In this document: piece by piece, positions 28,880 through 37,825 of the stretch | Layout of the letters: each line of letters starts with the position of its first letter | Numbering within the stretch: position 1 is the first letter of the stretch | Assembly: GCF_016820535.1 (NCBI RefSeq) | Contig: NZ_JADHDY010000006.1 | Span: 124,001-188,000, forward strand | Source: Sporosarcina beigongshangi | GTDB lineage: Bacteria > Actinomycetota > Actinomycetes > Actinomycetales > Micrococcaceae | DNA: 64,000 bases | Direction of reading: 5' to 3' | Made by a program: the position numbers and the translations under genes | Notes under the pieces: model-generated | Databases searched by the model: none | Told to the model about the DNA's origin: nothing | What the model saw: only the letters and a program-made list of their open reading frames with translations

Positions 28880-29700
28880 GGGTCGAGTTCGACGGCGTGA
28901 CCGTCGCCCTCGGGGGCCGGAACGTGGTGCAGCAGGCGTCCCTTGCTGTGGAGCCGGGAGAGGTTGTCGGCCTGCTCGGGCCCAACGGCAGCGGCAAGTC
29001 TTCGCTGCTGCGCACGCTCTACCGTGCGGTGAAGCCTCGCGAGGGCACGGTGCGCCTGGACGGGCAGGATGTGCAGCGTCTCACCGGCAGGCAGGCGGCA
29101 CGCGCGGTTGCGGTGATGCTCCAGGACTCGCCGACCGACTTCGACCTGAGTGTCGAGGAGACGGTGCTGCTGGGCCGTGCTCCCCACCATGCTTCTTTCG
29201 GACGGGACACACCGGATGACCTGCGCATCGTGGACGAGGCGATGCGGCGAACGGAAGTCACCGATCTCCGCGACCGCATGGTCGCCACCCTCTCCGGTGG
29301 CCAGCGCCAGCGGGTCATGCTTGCCCGTGCCCTCGCCCAAGAGAGCCCGGTGCTGGTGCTCGATGAGCCGAGCAACCACCTCGACATCAGCCACCAGCAC
29401 GAGTTGATGAGCACGGTGCGCAGCCTTGGCCGCACCGTGATCGCCGCCCTGCACGACCTGAACCTTGCCACCCAGTACTGCGACCACGTCGTTGTGCTGG
29501 CCGAGGGCGGGATTGTCGCGGCCGGGGCACCCGCACAGGTGTTCACTCCGGAGTTGATCCGCACCACCTTCGGCGTTGATGTCCGAATCCTCGGCGACAG
29601 CCAGTATCCCGTTTTCGCCTTCCATCGTCTCGCCGCTTCCGCCCGCGGCGTTGATTTCACCCCTTCAGCTTCCCCCAAAGAAAGCAGCGTCAACGCATGA
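28876..29700 (+). CDS. ABC transporter ATP-binding protein (FecE/BtuD type)
   Basis: The 274-residue ATPase partners the upstream FecCD permease. It has Walker A GPNGSGKSS near residue 36, the Q-loop at MLQDSP, signature LSGGQRQRV near residue 141, Walker B VLVLDEPSNHLD near residue 157, and the switch histidine in ALHDLN. The ATG at 28876 overlaps the permease stop codon (ATGA). The last 35 residues after the core domain are variable. The gene overlaps the binding-protein gene by four bases, giving a tightly coupled operon. Confidence 0.94.
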   Translation: MRVEFDGVTVALGGRNVVQQASLAVEPGEVVGLLGPNGSGKSSLLRTLYRAVKPREGTVRLDGQDVQRLTGRQAARAVAVMLQDSPTDFDLSVEETVLLGRAPHHASFGRDTPDDLRIVDEAMRRTEVTDLRDRMVATLSGGQRQRVMLARALAQESPVLVLDEPSNHLDISHQHELMSTVRSLGRTVIAALHDLNLATQYCDHVVVLAEGGIVAAGAPAQVFTPELIRTTFGVDVRILGDSQYPVFAFHRLAASARGVDFTPSASPKESSVNA

Positions 29701-30707
29701 GAACCGTCCCTCGAATTCCCGCCCGCGCCACCCTCGCCGCCCTTGCCGCTAGTGCGTTCCTGCTCACCGGATGCGGGTCTTCCGTGGCCCCGGTTTCGAA
29801 GCAAGGCGCCACATCCAAGGCGGTCACGATCCAGAACTGCGGCCGGGAGGTCGTCGTCGACGGCATCCCTGAAGCAGCAGTCGGGATGCACCCTGCGCAG
29901 ACCGAGCTCCTGCTGCGGCTCGGTCTGGCGGATCGTTTGGCCGGGCAGGCGCAGGCGGCCGCACAGGCGCTCCCGGATGACATCCTGCCGCTGGCAGCGA
30001 ACGTCCCTGTGATTGGGGATGTGATGCCACCCAATCGTGAAGACCTGTTGTCGGTCGGCCCGGACTTCGTCTATTCGCCCACCACCTATGAGTTCACCGC
30101 GGAGCAGGGTTTCGCGAGCATTGAGCAGATCGAGCAGGCCGGTTCCGCCGTGTACGTCGCGGTCGGCGGGTGCCAGGACCGACGCATGAGCGGTACTGTC
30201 ACGGATCTTTTCACCGACCTGGCAAACCTGGGCGAGATCTTTGACGTTGAGGATGCCGCGGCTTCCCTGATCGACGAGGGGCAGTCCGATCTGGACGCGG
30301 TTGCCGCCGCCGTTGCAGGGGTGGACACTCTGCGCGTTGCCCAGGTTTACGTCGACGGGACCACGCTGCAGGGCCTCGGCGCAGGAATCGAGTACGACAT
30401 CCTCCGCTCTGCCGGGGCTGAGAACATTTACACACCCGAGCAGCGGGCATTCGCGGAATTCTTCGCCGCGACGATCACACCGGAATCGCTCGCAGCGGAG
30501 GAACCGGACGCCCTGGTGTTCTCGGTGTACGACGAGGCACACGAGGCCGCAACCCGTGCATACCTCACAGCCACCTTCCCGGACATGCCCGCGGTGCGCG
30601 AGGGCAGGCTGATCGCCGTCTCCAGCGCCGACATGTTCCCCGGCACTCTCGGCAACGTCCGGGCCGTGCGGCACATTGCCGAACAGCTCTACCCGGACGC
30701 TTTCTAG
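29697..30707 (+). CDS. Metal-chelate-binding lipoprotein of the ABC importer
   Basis: This 336-residue periplasmic-binding-type lipoprotein has a basic start, a hydrophobic stretch and the lipobox LLTGC (cysteine near residue 25). The following PF01497-like fold contains VTIQNCGREVVVDGIPEAAVGMHP and the glutamate-containing TELLLRLGLADRL that docks on the permease. The NCGR element is common in actinobacterial siderophore-binding proteins. Ligand could be an iron- or zinc-chelate or cobalamin. The overlap with the ATPase gene is four bases. Confidence 0.9.
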   Translation: MRTVPRIPARATLAALAASAFLLTGCGSSVAPVSKQGATSKAVTIQNCGREVVVDGIPEAAVGMHPAQTELLLRLGLADRLAGQAQAAAQALPDDILPLAANVPVIGDVMPPNREDLLSVGPDFVYSPTTYEFTAEQGFASIEQIEQAGSAVYVAVGGCQDRRMSGTVTDLFTDLANLGEIFDVEDAAASLIDEGQSDLDAVAAAVAGVDTLRVAQVYVDGTTLQGLGAGIEYDILRSAGAENIYTPEQRAFAEFFAATITPESLAAEEPDALVFSVYDEAHEAATRAYLTATFPDMPAVREGRLIAVSSADMFPGTLGNVRAVRHIAEQLYPDAF

Positions 30708-30710
30708 CCG

Positions 30711-32390
30711 GTGATCCATCGACGTCTCCTGCAACTGGCCGGCGCGGTCCCGTCCGCCATCCTTGCCCTGGCCTTGGTCAGGATCGCGATCTCCGTGTTG
30801 CACCTGATCTTCGCGATCACGGCTGCATCGGCGATCGCCTCCCTGGCGCACGTAAGCGGTGAGCCGTTGCCGGCGCTGGCATTGCTGATGGCGGTGACGC
30901 TGGTGCGCGGAGCGGCGATCTGGCTGCACGAACCTCTCGCGGCCCGGATCGGCGCCTCCGTGCGGGTCCGGCTGCGCCGGCGCCTGCTCGACCGGCTCTC
31001 CGCGGTGCCCGCCGCCGAACGGGATTCCGGGGAGACCGCGGCGACGGTGATCGACGCGGTCGAGGGACTGGACGCCTATTACACCCGCTATTTGCCGCAA
31101 TTGCTCGTCGTGTTGGTTGTCCCGGCCGCCGTGGTGTCCCTGACCTGGAGCTACTCCGCAACCGCCGGTTTGGCACTCGCTGTCGCAGCAATGGTTGCGG
31201 TGATCGCACCTCGGGCGTGGGACGCCCTTCTGCTTCGGAATGGCAGGGCCCGCTGGCAACGGTTCGCCCGCTTGTCCTCGGACTACATCGAAGCGCTGCA
31301 GAACATCCCGCTGGTGCGTAGTTTCGGGGCGGGCGGGCGCACCGCTGCGCGGCTCTCCGCCGACGCCGAAGGGTTGCGCCAATCGACGATGGCCCAACTG
31401 CGGTTGTCGCTGGTCGAAACCGTGGTGAGCGCCCTCGCCATGCACCTGGGCATCATCCTCGCCGTCGCCGCTGCACTGGCGGCGGTGATCGGCGGCAACG
31501 CGGAGGCTGCCGCCGCGATTACGGTGCTGCTGCTGGCACGGGAGTGCTTCCGCCCCATACAGGACTTGGGTGCGAACTGGCACGCCGGATACCTCGGCCT
31601 GACCGCCGTGGACGGTCTAGACCGTCTCCTCTCCCTCCGTCCGGCGGTCGCCGACACCGGCACGCATGTGACACCGGCCCCGCACGGGACGGTCGACCTG
31701 GCAGGCGTAGCCTACTGCTACCCGGGGACAGGCAACGGGCTCCACGGACTCAGCCTGCGCATCGCTGCCGGCGAGACCGTTGCCATCATCGGGCCATCCG
31801 GTTCTGGCAAGAGCACTCTCGCCCGTCTGCTCGAGCGCGAAGCCGACCCCGCGGCCGGCGTCATCCACATCGACGGCATCGAGCTGGGCGGGTACACCCG
31901 TGAGGCACGTAGCCGCAGTATCGTGGTCGTGCCGCAGGACCCCGTGTTGTTTGCCTGGCCCGTCCGCGACAACCTCCGCCTGTATCGGCCCGATGCAAGT
32001 GACGCCGACATCGAACACGTCGCCAGGACCGCCGGCATCCACCACGTGATCTGTGCGCTCCCCGAGGGGTACGCAACCGTGCTCGCGGAGAACGGTGAAC
32101 AGCTTTCCGGCGGGCAGCGCCAGCGCCTCGCCATCGCCCGTGCCCTCCTCTCGTCCGCCCCGGTGCTTGTGTTCGACGAAGTCACCTCTGCCTTGGACGC
32201 GAACACCGAGCGCCACGTCATGGACGCCATCGCCGCCACCGCCGCTGGACGCACCCTGATCCTCATCGCACACCGGGAGAGCGCCTGCGTCCACGCGACC
32301 CGGTGGATCGCGCTCGACGGCGGACGTGTCGCCGCCACCGGCGACGGGCCACCGTCCGCCTTGGCCCTCACCACCGGAGAGACCCTGTGA
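30711..32390 (+). CDS. CydD/IrtA-like ABC half-transporter
   Basis: This membrane-ATPase fusion has 559 residues. About six helices (residues 1-290) carry CydD-like features: YYTRYLPQLLVVLVVPA near residue 120, ALQNIPLVRSFGAGGRTA near residue 197, and ARECFRPIQDLGANWHAGY near residue 275. The ATPase domain has Walker A GPSGSGKST near residue 361, signature LSGGQRQRL near residue 466 and Walker B VLVFDEVTSALD. It starts at a GTG three bases after the lipoprotein gene and overlaps its partner by four bases. CydDC pairs export thiols; IrtAB pairs import mycobactin. No cydAB adjoins, so a metallophore role is as likely. Confidence 0.85.
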   Translation: MIHRRLLQLAGAVPSAILALALVRIAISVLHLIFAITAASAIASLAHVSGEPLPALALLMAVTLVRGAAIWLHEPLAARIGASVRVRLRRRLLDRLSAVPAAERDSGETAATVIDAVEGLDAYYTRYLPQLLVVLVVPAAVVSLTWSYSATAGLALAVAAMVAVIAPRAWDALLLRNGRARWQRFARLSSDYIEALQNIPLVRSFGAGGRTAARLSADAEGLRQSTMAQLRLSLVETVVSALAMHLGIILAVAAALAAVIGGNAEAAAAITVLLLARECFRPIQDLGANWHAGYLGLTAVDGLDRLLSLRPAVADTGTHVTPAPHGTVDLAGVAYCYPGTGNGLHGLSLRIAAGETVAIIGPSGSGKSTLARLLEREADPAAGVIHIDGIELGGYTREARSRSIVVVPQDPVLFAWPVRDNLRLYRPDASDADIEHVARTAGIHHVICALPEGYATVLAENGEQLSGGQRQRLAIARALLSSAPVLVFDEVTSALDANTERHVMDAIAATAAGRTLILIAHRESACVHATRWIALDGGRVAATGDGPPSALALTTGETL

Positions 32391-34012
32391 AATCGATCCT
32401 GCGACTGCTGCCGGTGATCGCGACGCGACGCGGCCTGTTCATCGAGACCGTGCTGTGGAGTGTCTTCACCCAGGCCGCCGTGCTGGCGATCGCCCTCGGC
32501 CTGGCCTACTCCGTGGGGCGCGTGCTCGCGGGCGAGCCCGTCCTGCCCGCCTTGCCGGTCCTGGTGTTGTCCGGCCTCGGCGTGCTCGCATCCATGGCGG
32601 CATGGCGGGAATCCTGGGTCTCCCACGACCTCGCGTATCGGATCATCGGTGACCTCCGCAGCAGCGTCTTCGATGCCCTGCGACGGGCCTTGCCGGCACG
32701 TACCCGTCATCGACGCAGCGGAGACCTCGCCTCCACCGTCGTGGCCGACATCGAGACCCTCGAGTGGCTGTACGCGCACACCCTTGCACAGTCCCTGAGC
32801 GCCGGGCTCATCCTCTCGGCGAGCATTGCCGTGTCCATTTCGCTGAGCCCGCTCCTGCTGCTCGTGTGGGTTCCGCTCCTCCTCATTGGCATCATCGTGC
32901 CCCTCATCACCGCGCGACGCGCCCGCCTCGACGGCGCCCGACTCGCCGCGGGCGCAGCCACACTTCGCGCAGAATTGCTGGACACCATGCGGGGACTGCG
33001 CGAACTCACCGGCGCGAACGCACTCGAAGCCCAGCTGGACCGGCTTTCCGATGACACCCGCAGCCTGGCTCACATCCAGGGGCGGGAAGCATCACGCCTC
33101 GGAATCGAACGGGGCATCGCCGACCTCACCCTCGCCCTCGCAGCCCTTGGCGCAATCCTCATCGTGCGGCTCGACCAAAGCGGGATCGCGCCCGCCGATA
33201 TTCCACTCGCCGTCACCGTCTCTGTTGCCGGGCTCGGACCGGCTGCCCAAATCGCCGACCTGCTGCGCAATGCCGGCACCCTCCGCGCGGCAGCGGAACG
33301 GATAACGGACCTCCTCGGCTGGCCTCCGGCAACCGGGCGCACTTCCGGTGGGCAGGCTTCACGGAAACCGGAGGCGGGCCTCGTCTTCGACCAGGTCTCC
33401 TTCGCCTACCACGAGAAAAGCGCCGTGCTCGATGGGCTGAGCCTGCACATCCGCCCCGGCGAGATCGTCGCCCTCACCGGCCCTTCAGGCGCAGGCAAGA
33501 CCACTGCCGCGAGGCTCGCACTGCGTCTGTGGGACCCCGACGCCGGCAGCGTCCGCATCGACGGCATGGACCTGCGTCAGATGCCTGATGACACCCTCCG
33601 TGCCTTGATCGCCGTAGTCCCCCAATCATCGCCGTTGCTGCGCGGAACGGTACGTTCAAACATCGTCCTCGGCGACCCGGAAGCGCCCGAGGACATGATC
33701 CGGAGCGCGGCACAGGCTGCAGGGCTGCTCCATCGTGCCAACGGCCTGCCGCTCGGCCTGGACACCCCGGTCGGCGAGCACGGTGCCGGCCTGTCCGGTG
33801 GGCAGCGCGCACGCGTCGCCATCGCCCGAGCCCTCCTGCGCAACCCGCGAGTCCTCGTCCTCGACGAGGCCACCGCCTCCCTTGACCCCGACGCCGATGC
33901 TGCGATCATAGACATCCTGAACAGCTCCAGCGACCGTGCCACCCTTCTCATCGCGCACCGCCCCGCGACCATCGCGGCCGCAGATCGAAACGTCTCGCTG
34001 CCCACGCCATGA
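32387..34012 (+). CDS. CydC/IrtB-like ABC half-transporter
   Basis: The 541-residue partner of the preceding gene has an N-terminal six-helix membrane domain with SHDLAYRIIGDLRSSVFDALRRALPAR near residue 80 and DTMRGLRELTGANALE near residue 200. The C-terminal ATPase has Walker A GPSGAGKTT near residue 367, signature LSGGQRARV near residue 468 and Walker B VLVLDEATASLD. I use the GTG at 32387, overlapping the upstream TGA (GTGA). The open frame begins at 32303 inside the partner gene. It is the last gene of the five-gene operon and is followed by a strong hairpin. Confidence 0.85.
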   Translation: MKSILRLLPVIATRRGLFIETVLWSVFTQAAVLAIALGLAYSVGRVLAGEPVLPALPVLVLSGLGVLASMAAWRESWVSHDLAYRIIGDLRSSVFDALRRALPARTRHRRSGDLASTVVADIETLEWLYAHTLAQSLSAGLILSASIAVSISLSPLLLLVWVPLLLIGIIVPLITARRARLDGARLAAGAATLRAELLDTMRGLRELTGANALEAQLDRLSDDTRSLAHIQGREASRLGIERGIADLTLALAALGAILIVRLDQSGIAPADIPLAVTVSVAGLGPAAQIADLLRNAGTLRAAAERITDLLGWPPATGRTSGGQASRKPEAGLVFDQVSFAYHEKSAVLDGLSLHIRPGEIVALTGPSGAGKTTAARLALRLWDPDAGSVRIDGMDLRQMPDDTLRALIAVVPQSSPLLRGTVRSNIVLGDPEAPEDMIRSAAQAAGLLHRANGLPLGLDTPVGEHGAGLSGGQRARVAIARALLRNPRVLVLDEATASLDPDADAAIIDILNSSSDRATLLIAHRPATIAAADRNVSLPTP

Positions 34013-34107
34013 ATGATGAATTCAATGCGGGGATTGTTGCACCGGCATGCTTTCCGGGGGTTGCGGACGGCCCCGGCGATTCACCCAATGGATGCGGTCC
34101 TCCGTGG

Positions 34108-34139
34108 CGGTGCCCACCCCGCAAGCGGGGCGGGCACCG
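34108..34139. terminator. Hairpin between convergent transport operons
   Basis: Fifteen-base arms (34108-34122 with 34125-34139, one G-U-compatible mismatch) have a two-base AA gap. It sits between the CydC-like gene (ends 34012, plus) and the FtsX-like gene (ends 34143, minus) and probably ends both transcripts. No T-run is present. Confidence 0.8.
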
Positions 34140-34142
34140 GGC

Positions 34143-37097
34143 CTAATCGATGGAGCGGCGCAGGAACTTCCGCGGCGGGCGGCCAACAACATACGCCGTC
34201 AACAACCCGGCTGCCAGTACCGAAAGAACCAGCGCGCCCTGAACACCCCACAACGGCACCGTCTCCAGCCAGGCCCCGCCTCCGGTGGCTGCGCCCACCC
34301 GCCGGTTCCAAGCCACAAGATAGCTGCCGAGCCCCAGTCCTGCGAGCGTGCCCAGCGGCACGCTGGCCCCAAGCACGACGGCGGCCTGGACCAGAGTGAA
34401 GCGGCGCAGGAACGCCGGCGTTGCGCCCACTGCGTGCATGGTGGCGGCGTCACGCACCGACTGGGTCCGTGCCAACAAGATGGATATGGTGGCGGCGGCA
34501 ACAGCCAACGCCGCAAGCAGTCCCAGCGGCAGCAGCATCCCCATGTCACCCCACGGGTATGGGAACTGTGGCAGCCCCACCATCACCAAGTTGCTGTCCT
34601 TCGTGAGCAATTCGCGCACCTGTGCCATTTCCGCAGGGGTGGTTCCGTCGGCGGCAACCACGTATTCACCGACGTACTCCGGTTCGTGGATGCCCAGGGC
34701 GGCGGCCGTTGCCGGGGAGACCGTCAGCTGTGGCGCAAAGCCGCGGATGAATGCGCCGGGCACGACAACGATGTCCTGGGCATTTTTTGCGTCGGGAAGG
34801 TGGTCCGTGGAGCGGGCAATCCGCACGGTGCCTTCCGTCGACAGCTTGGCCGCATTGTTGACGACGGCGCCGCCCGCCTCCAGCACCTTGGCGGCGGCTT
34901 CCGCCCCCGGCAGCCCGGAGGAACGCAGCGCATCGGGCCCCATGATGTAGCTGTCGGTGCCGCCCCACCATGCCACGGCCAGCCCTGGGTGATGGGCCAG
35001 GCTGTAGTCCACACAGTTGAGCGGTGCGCCATGCACCACCGACGATGCCGCATCCGGCTCCAGTCCTTCCGGACACGTGCGGTTCTCCGGCGTCAGCGCG
35101 CCGAGGAAGAGTTGTCCGTCGCTGGGCACCGTGTAGATGGGGTGGTGCCCTGCCACGGGAAACTCCTCTCCCAGCTTCCTGATGGCATCCCCGAGGACAA
35201 AGCGGTCAAAGTCTGCGGAAACCGGGACATTTGCCCCCACGACGAATACATTGTTGGCCGCCATGGAGCCGTTTGCATCCTTCTCATTGGCGACCATGGA
35301 ACCGATTCCCACGGCCAAAAAGCAAGCTGCCATGACCGACACCAGGATCCCGGCAGCGGCAGGCAGGAACCGGGAGCTGTGGTCCGCGGCGTCGCGCAGT
35401 GCCAGGCGGGGCAGCATGGGCACTTTGCTGGCGAGCTTGCCGCCCAGGCGGACCAGCCCCTTCATGCCCAATAGCAGCCCGGCAACCGCCAGCACCAGCC
35501 CGAACACCATAAACATGACCAGAGGGCCGCCGCCCGCACCGCGTCCGGAATGCTCTGCCGTGACAACAACGCTTGGCATGGGCAGGGCAAGCGACAGCAC
35601 CCCGCACACCAGCCCGGCAAGCAACAGCAGCGGTCCGGCAAAGCCAGCCATTCGGCGTCGGCCATGGCTGGCAGGAGCCTTCCCGGGCACGGTGGGACGG
35701 TCCTTGAGCGCATCCACCGGCGCCATGCGCGCGGCCGTCCGGGCCGGCAGCCACGTGGCGACGATTCCCAGGGCTGCGGCCACGGCAACGCCCAGCGGCA
35801 GTATCCACCACGGGAACCGGGTGGGAGCGTCCGTGCCCGCGTTGCGGGCGATGATGCCGGCGGCCGAGCCGAGGGCCGCGCCGAGAACGCCTCCCGCCAG
35901 GCCCACCACCAATCCCTGGGCGGTGACAATCCTCTTCATGTCCGACGGCGTTGCCCCGGCCGCCGCTGCCAGGCCCAGCATGCGCCGGGACTGCTCCGTG
36001 GACACGGCAAAGGCCGGGGTGACTAGGAACAGCACGAGCAGGCCGCCCACCATTCCGGTCACGGCCACGGCGGCGATCCGGCCCAACACGGCTACGGCAT
36101 TCACCGGGACCGGGTAGAGCTCGCCGGAGGCCGGGTAGTTTTCCAGCACGTGGCGGGAGACGGCGAAGGCCTGCAGCTTGTTGAGCTCCTTGGCCTGCGC
36201 CCAGGTCACGGGCTGATCACCCACCACCAGCCAGTGGCCGTCCACCCCGGCGGGGCTTGCCGTGGCCATGGTGGAGATCCAGCCGGCAAGGGCCCAGGCC
36301 TGTGATTCTTCGCTTTCAACAATGCCTGAAATCGCGTAGCCGCGCTGGGAGTCCTGCACGGCCTCGCCGATCCGGCCGTCCGTGCCCATCAACCCGTTGA
36401 ACGGCGGCGCCACCCAAGAAATGACGTCGCCTGCCGCGATGCCGAGAGTGTCGGCCAGGGCGGAGGTCACCATCATTTCGTCGGTGCCGGAGGGGAGTCC
36501 ACCGGAGGAAATGGCGGGCACGAGCAGCGACAGCGCCTCGGCGCCTGCTTCCTGCAGCGTGGCCGTGGTGATCATTGCCAGGTCCACGGATTCGATGGCG
36601 CCGGATCCTGCGGTGTTTTGCTCGCCGGGGCGCAGGTCGAGCCCCGTGGTGGCCAACAGTCTTGGTGAGTTCCAGAACTGCAGCAGGGAGTTTCCAGCCG
36701 GGAGAATACCGGACAGTTCCATCGCGCCGGCTGGGACTTGGCTGATGTCGTCCATCCACGGCCCCGGGGTTCCTTCGGGAATTTGCGGGAAGGGCGTGCC
36801 GGTCTGTGTCACCGCGGTGGCTGTGACGACGGCCTGCACGCCGTCTGGAATTCCGGCGATGGCCAAGTCCCGGGACGGCACGGCAGATTGCGTCAACACC
36901 GTGCCGCCCACCAGTGCCGCGATGGGCAGGGCGACCAGCAGCGTGGCGAGGATTGTCCGCGCACGGTGCCGGCCGGCGTCGTGCCTGGCAAGGCGGAGGA
37001 CGGCCAGCCAGGGCCGCAGCCACTTCAGGAATGGTTGGTTGGGCCGGCCGGAGGCAGGTGCTGCCGCCAGGCGCTCCACCGTGTCCACGGCGCTCAT
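34143..37097 (-). CDS. FtsX/MacB-type ABC transporter permease
   Basis: This large membrane protein has 984 residues and two FtsX domains. An N-terminal helix follows a basic start (ARTILATLLVALPIAALVGG). A long extracytoplasmic region (about 70-320) precedes a first set of helices (about 330-470), then a second extracytoplasmic region (about 570-830) and the final helices. The start is the ATG at 37097 (MSAVDTVERL), overlapping the ATPase gene by four bases. Although the reading frame is open to 38108, that upstream part is out of phase with two real genes. Such exporters usually move peptides, antibiotics or lipids. Confidence 0.92.
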   Translation of the reverse strand: MSAVDTVERLAAAPASGRPNQPFLKWLRPWLAVLRLARHDAGRHRARTILATLLVALPIAALVGGTVLTQSAVPSRDLAIAGIPDGVQAVVTATAVTQTGTPFPQIPEGTPGPWMDDISQVPAGAMELSGILPAGNSLLQFWNSPRLLATTGLDLRPGEQNTAGSGAIESVDLAMITTATLQEAGAEALSLLVPAISSGGLPSGTDEMMVTSALADTLGIAAGDVISWVAPPFNGLMGTDGRIGEAVQDSQRGYAISGIVESEESQAWALAGWISTMATASPAGVDGHWLVVGDQPVTWAQAKELNKLQAFAVSRHVLENYPASGELYPVPVNAVAVLGRIAAVAVTGMVGGLLVLFLVTPAFAVSTEQSRRMLGLAAAAGATPSDMKRIVTAQGLVVGLAGGVLGAALGSAAGIIARNAGTDAPTRFPWWILPLGVAVAAALGIVATWLPARTAARMAPVDALKDRPTVPGKAPASHGRRRMAGFAGPLLLLAGLVCGVLSLALPMPSVVVTAEHSGRGAGGGPLVMFMVFGLVLAVAGLLLGMKGLVRLGGKLASKVPMLPRLALRDAADHSSRFLPAAAGILVSVMAACFLAVGIGSMVANEKDANGSMAANNVFVVGANVPVSADFDRFVLGDAIRKLGEEFPVAGHHPIYTVPSDGQLFLGALTPENRTCPEGLEPDAASSVVHGAPLNCVDYSLAHHPGLAVAWWGGTDSYIMGPDALRSSGLPGAEAAAKVLEAGGAVVNNAAKLSTEGTVRIARSTDHLPDAKNAQDIVVVPGAFIRGFAPQLTVSPATAAALGIHEPEYVGEYVVAADGTTPAEMAQVRELLTKDSNLVMVGLPQFPYPWGDMGMLLPLGLLAALAVAAATISILLARTQSVRDAATMHAVGATPAFLRRFTLVQAAVVLGASVPLGTLAGLGLGSYLVAWNRRVGAATGGGAWLETVPLWGVQGALVLSVLAAGLLTAYVVGRPPRKFLRRSID

Positions 37098-37825
37098 GCG
37101 GTCCCCTGGGCCAGCAGTTCGGAGGCATCCGACGGGCCGGATTGGTCGATGATCCGTCCGTCGCGCAGGAACAGCGTCCTGTCCGTCCAGGCCGCGTAGC
37201 GGGCCTCGTGCGTGACCATCAGGACGGCGGCGCCGTTGTCCGCCTTCTCGCGCAGCAGGCGCAGGATGGCCGTGCCGGTGGCGGAGTCCAGGGCGCCCGT
37301 GGGCTCGTCGGCCAGCAGCAGGCGGCGCGGCCCCACTAGGGCACGGGCGATCGCCACCCGCTGGGCCTGTCCGCCGGACATGTCCTCGGGGCGGCGGTCT
37401 GCCAGCATGGCCACGCCGGTCTCCTCCAAACTGGCAAGGGCCGCCTGCCGGGCCTTCTTCCGCTGCCAGCCGTCCAGCTCTAGCGGGAAGGCCACGTTCT
37501 CTGCGGCCGTCAGTGCGGGCAGCAGGTTGAAGTCCTGAAAGACATACCCCACGCTTTGGCGGCGGATCACGGCTCGCCGGGCAATGCTGAGGCTTGCCAG
37601 GTCGGTCCCCTCCACCAGGACCTGGCCGCACGTGGGAATGTCCAGTCCGCCGGCAAGATGCAGCAGCGTTGACTTGCCCGAGCCGGACGGGCCCATGATG
37701 GCCACGAACTCGCCGGCGTTGATTCGCAGGTTGGCGTCTGCGAGCGCCTGGACGGCACGCTCCCCCTGGCCGTGGACACGGGAGGCGTTGCGGATTTCCA
37801 GCACGGGGCTGTTGGCGGCGTTCAT
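37094..37825 (-). CDS. ABC transporter ATP-binding protein (LolD/MacB type)
   Basis: The 243-residue ATPase serves the FtsX-type permease. It has Walker A GPSGSGKST near residue 45, the conserved GYVFQDFNLLPALTAAENV near residue 93, signature MSGGQAQRVAIARAL near residue 148, and Walker B LLLADEPTGALD near residue 169. The stop overlaps the permease start and its ATG overlaps the stop of the PadR gene, both by four bases. All three genes form a coupled operon under the PadR regulator. Confidence 0.95.
   Translation of the reverse strand: MNAANSPVLEIRNASRVHGQGERAVQALADANLRINAGEFVAIMGPSGSGKSTLLHLAGGLDIPTCGQVLVEGTDLASLSIARRAVIRRQSVGYVFQDFNLLPALTAAENVAFPLELDGWQRKKARQAALASLEETGVAMLADRRPEDMSGGQAQRVAIARALVGPRRLLLADEPTGALDSATGTAILRLLREKADNGAAVLMVTHEARYAAWTDRTLFLRDGRIIDQSGPSDASELLAQGTA

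Noticed and set aside
29019-31583. An 854-codon minus-strand frame across the importer genes
   Set aside because: It lies antisense to three genes with intact motifs and has shadow composition (Arg, His, Gln, Gly).
30711-34012. Assigning the two half-transporters as cydD and cydC
   Set aside because: The sequence is CydDC-like, but no cytochrome bd genes adjoin and the operon carries a metal-chelate importer. The symbols would claim too much.
27245-34140. The transport operon as an island integrated at tRNA-Arg
   Set aside because: I looked for a copy of the tRNA 3' end near 34013-34142 and found none, and no integrase gene is present. Position beside a tRNA is suggestive only.
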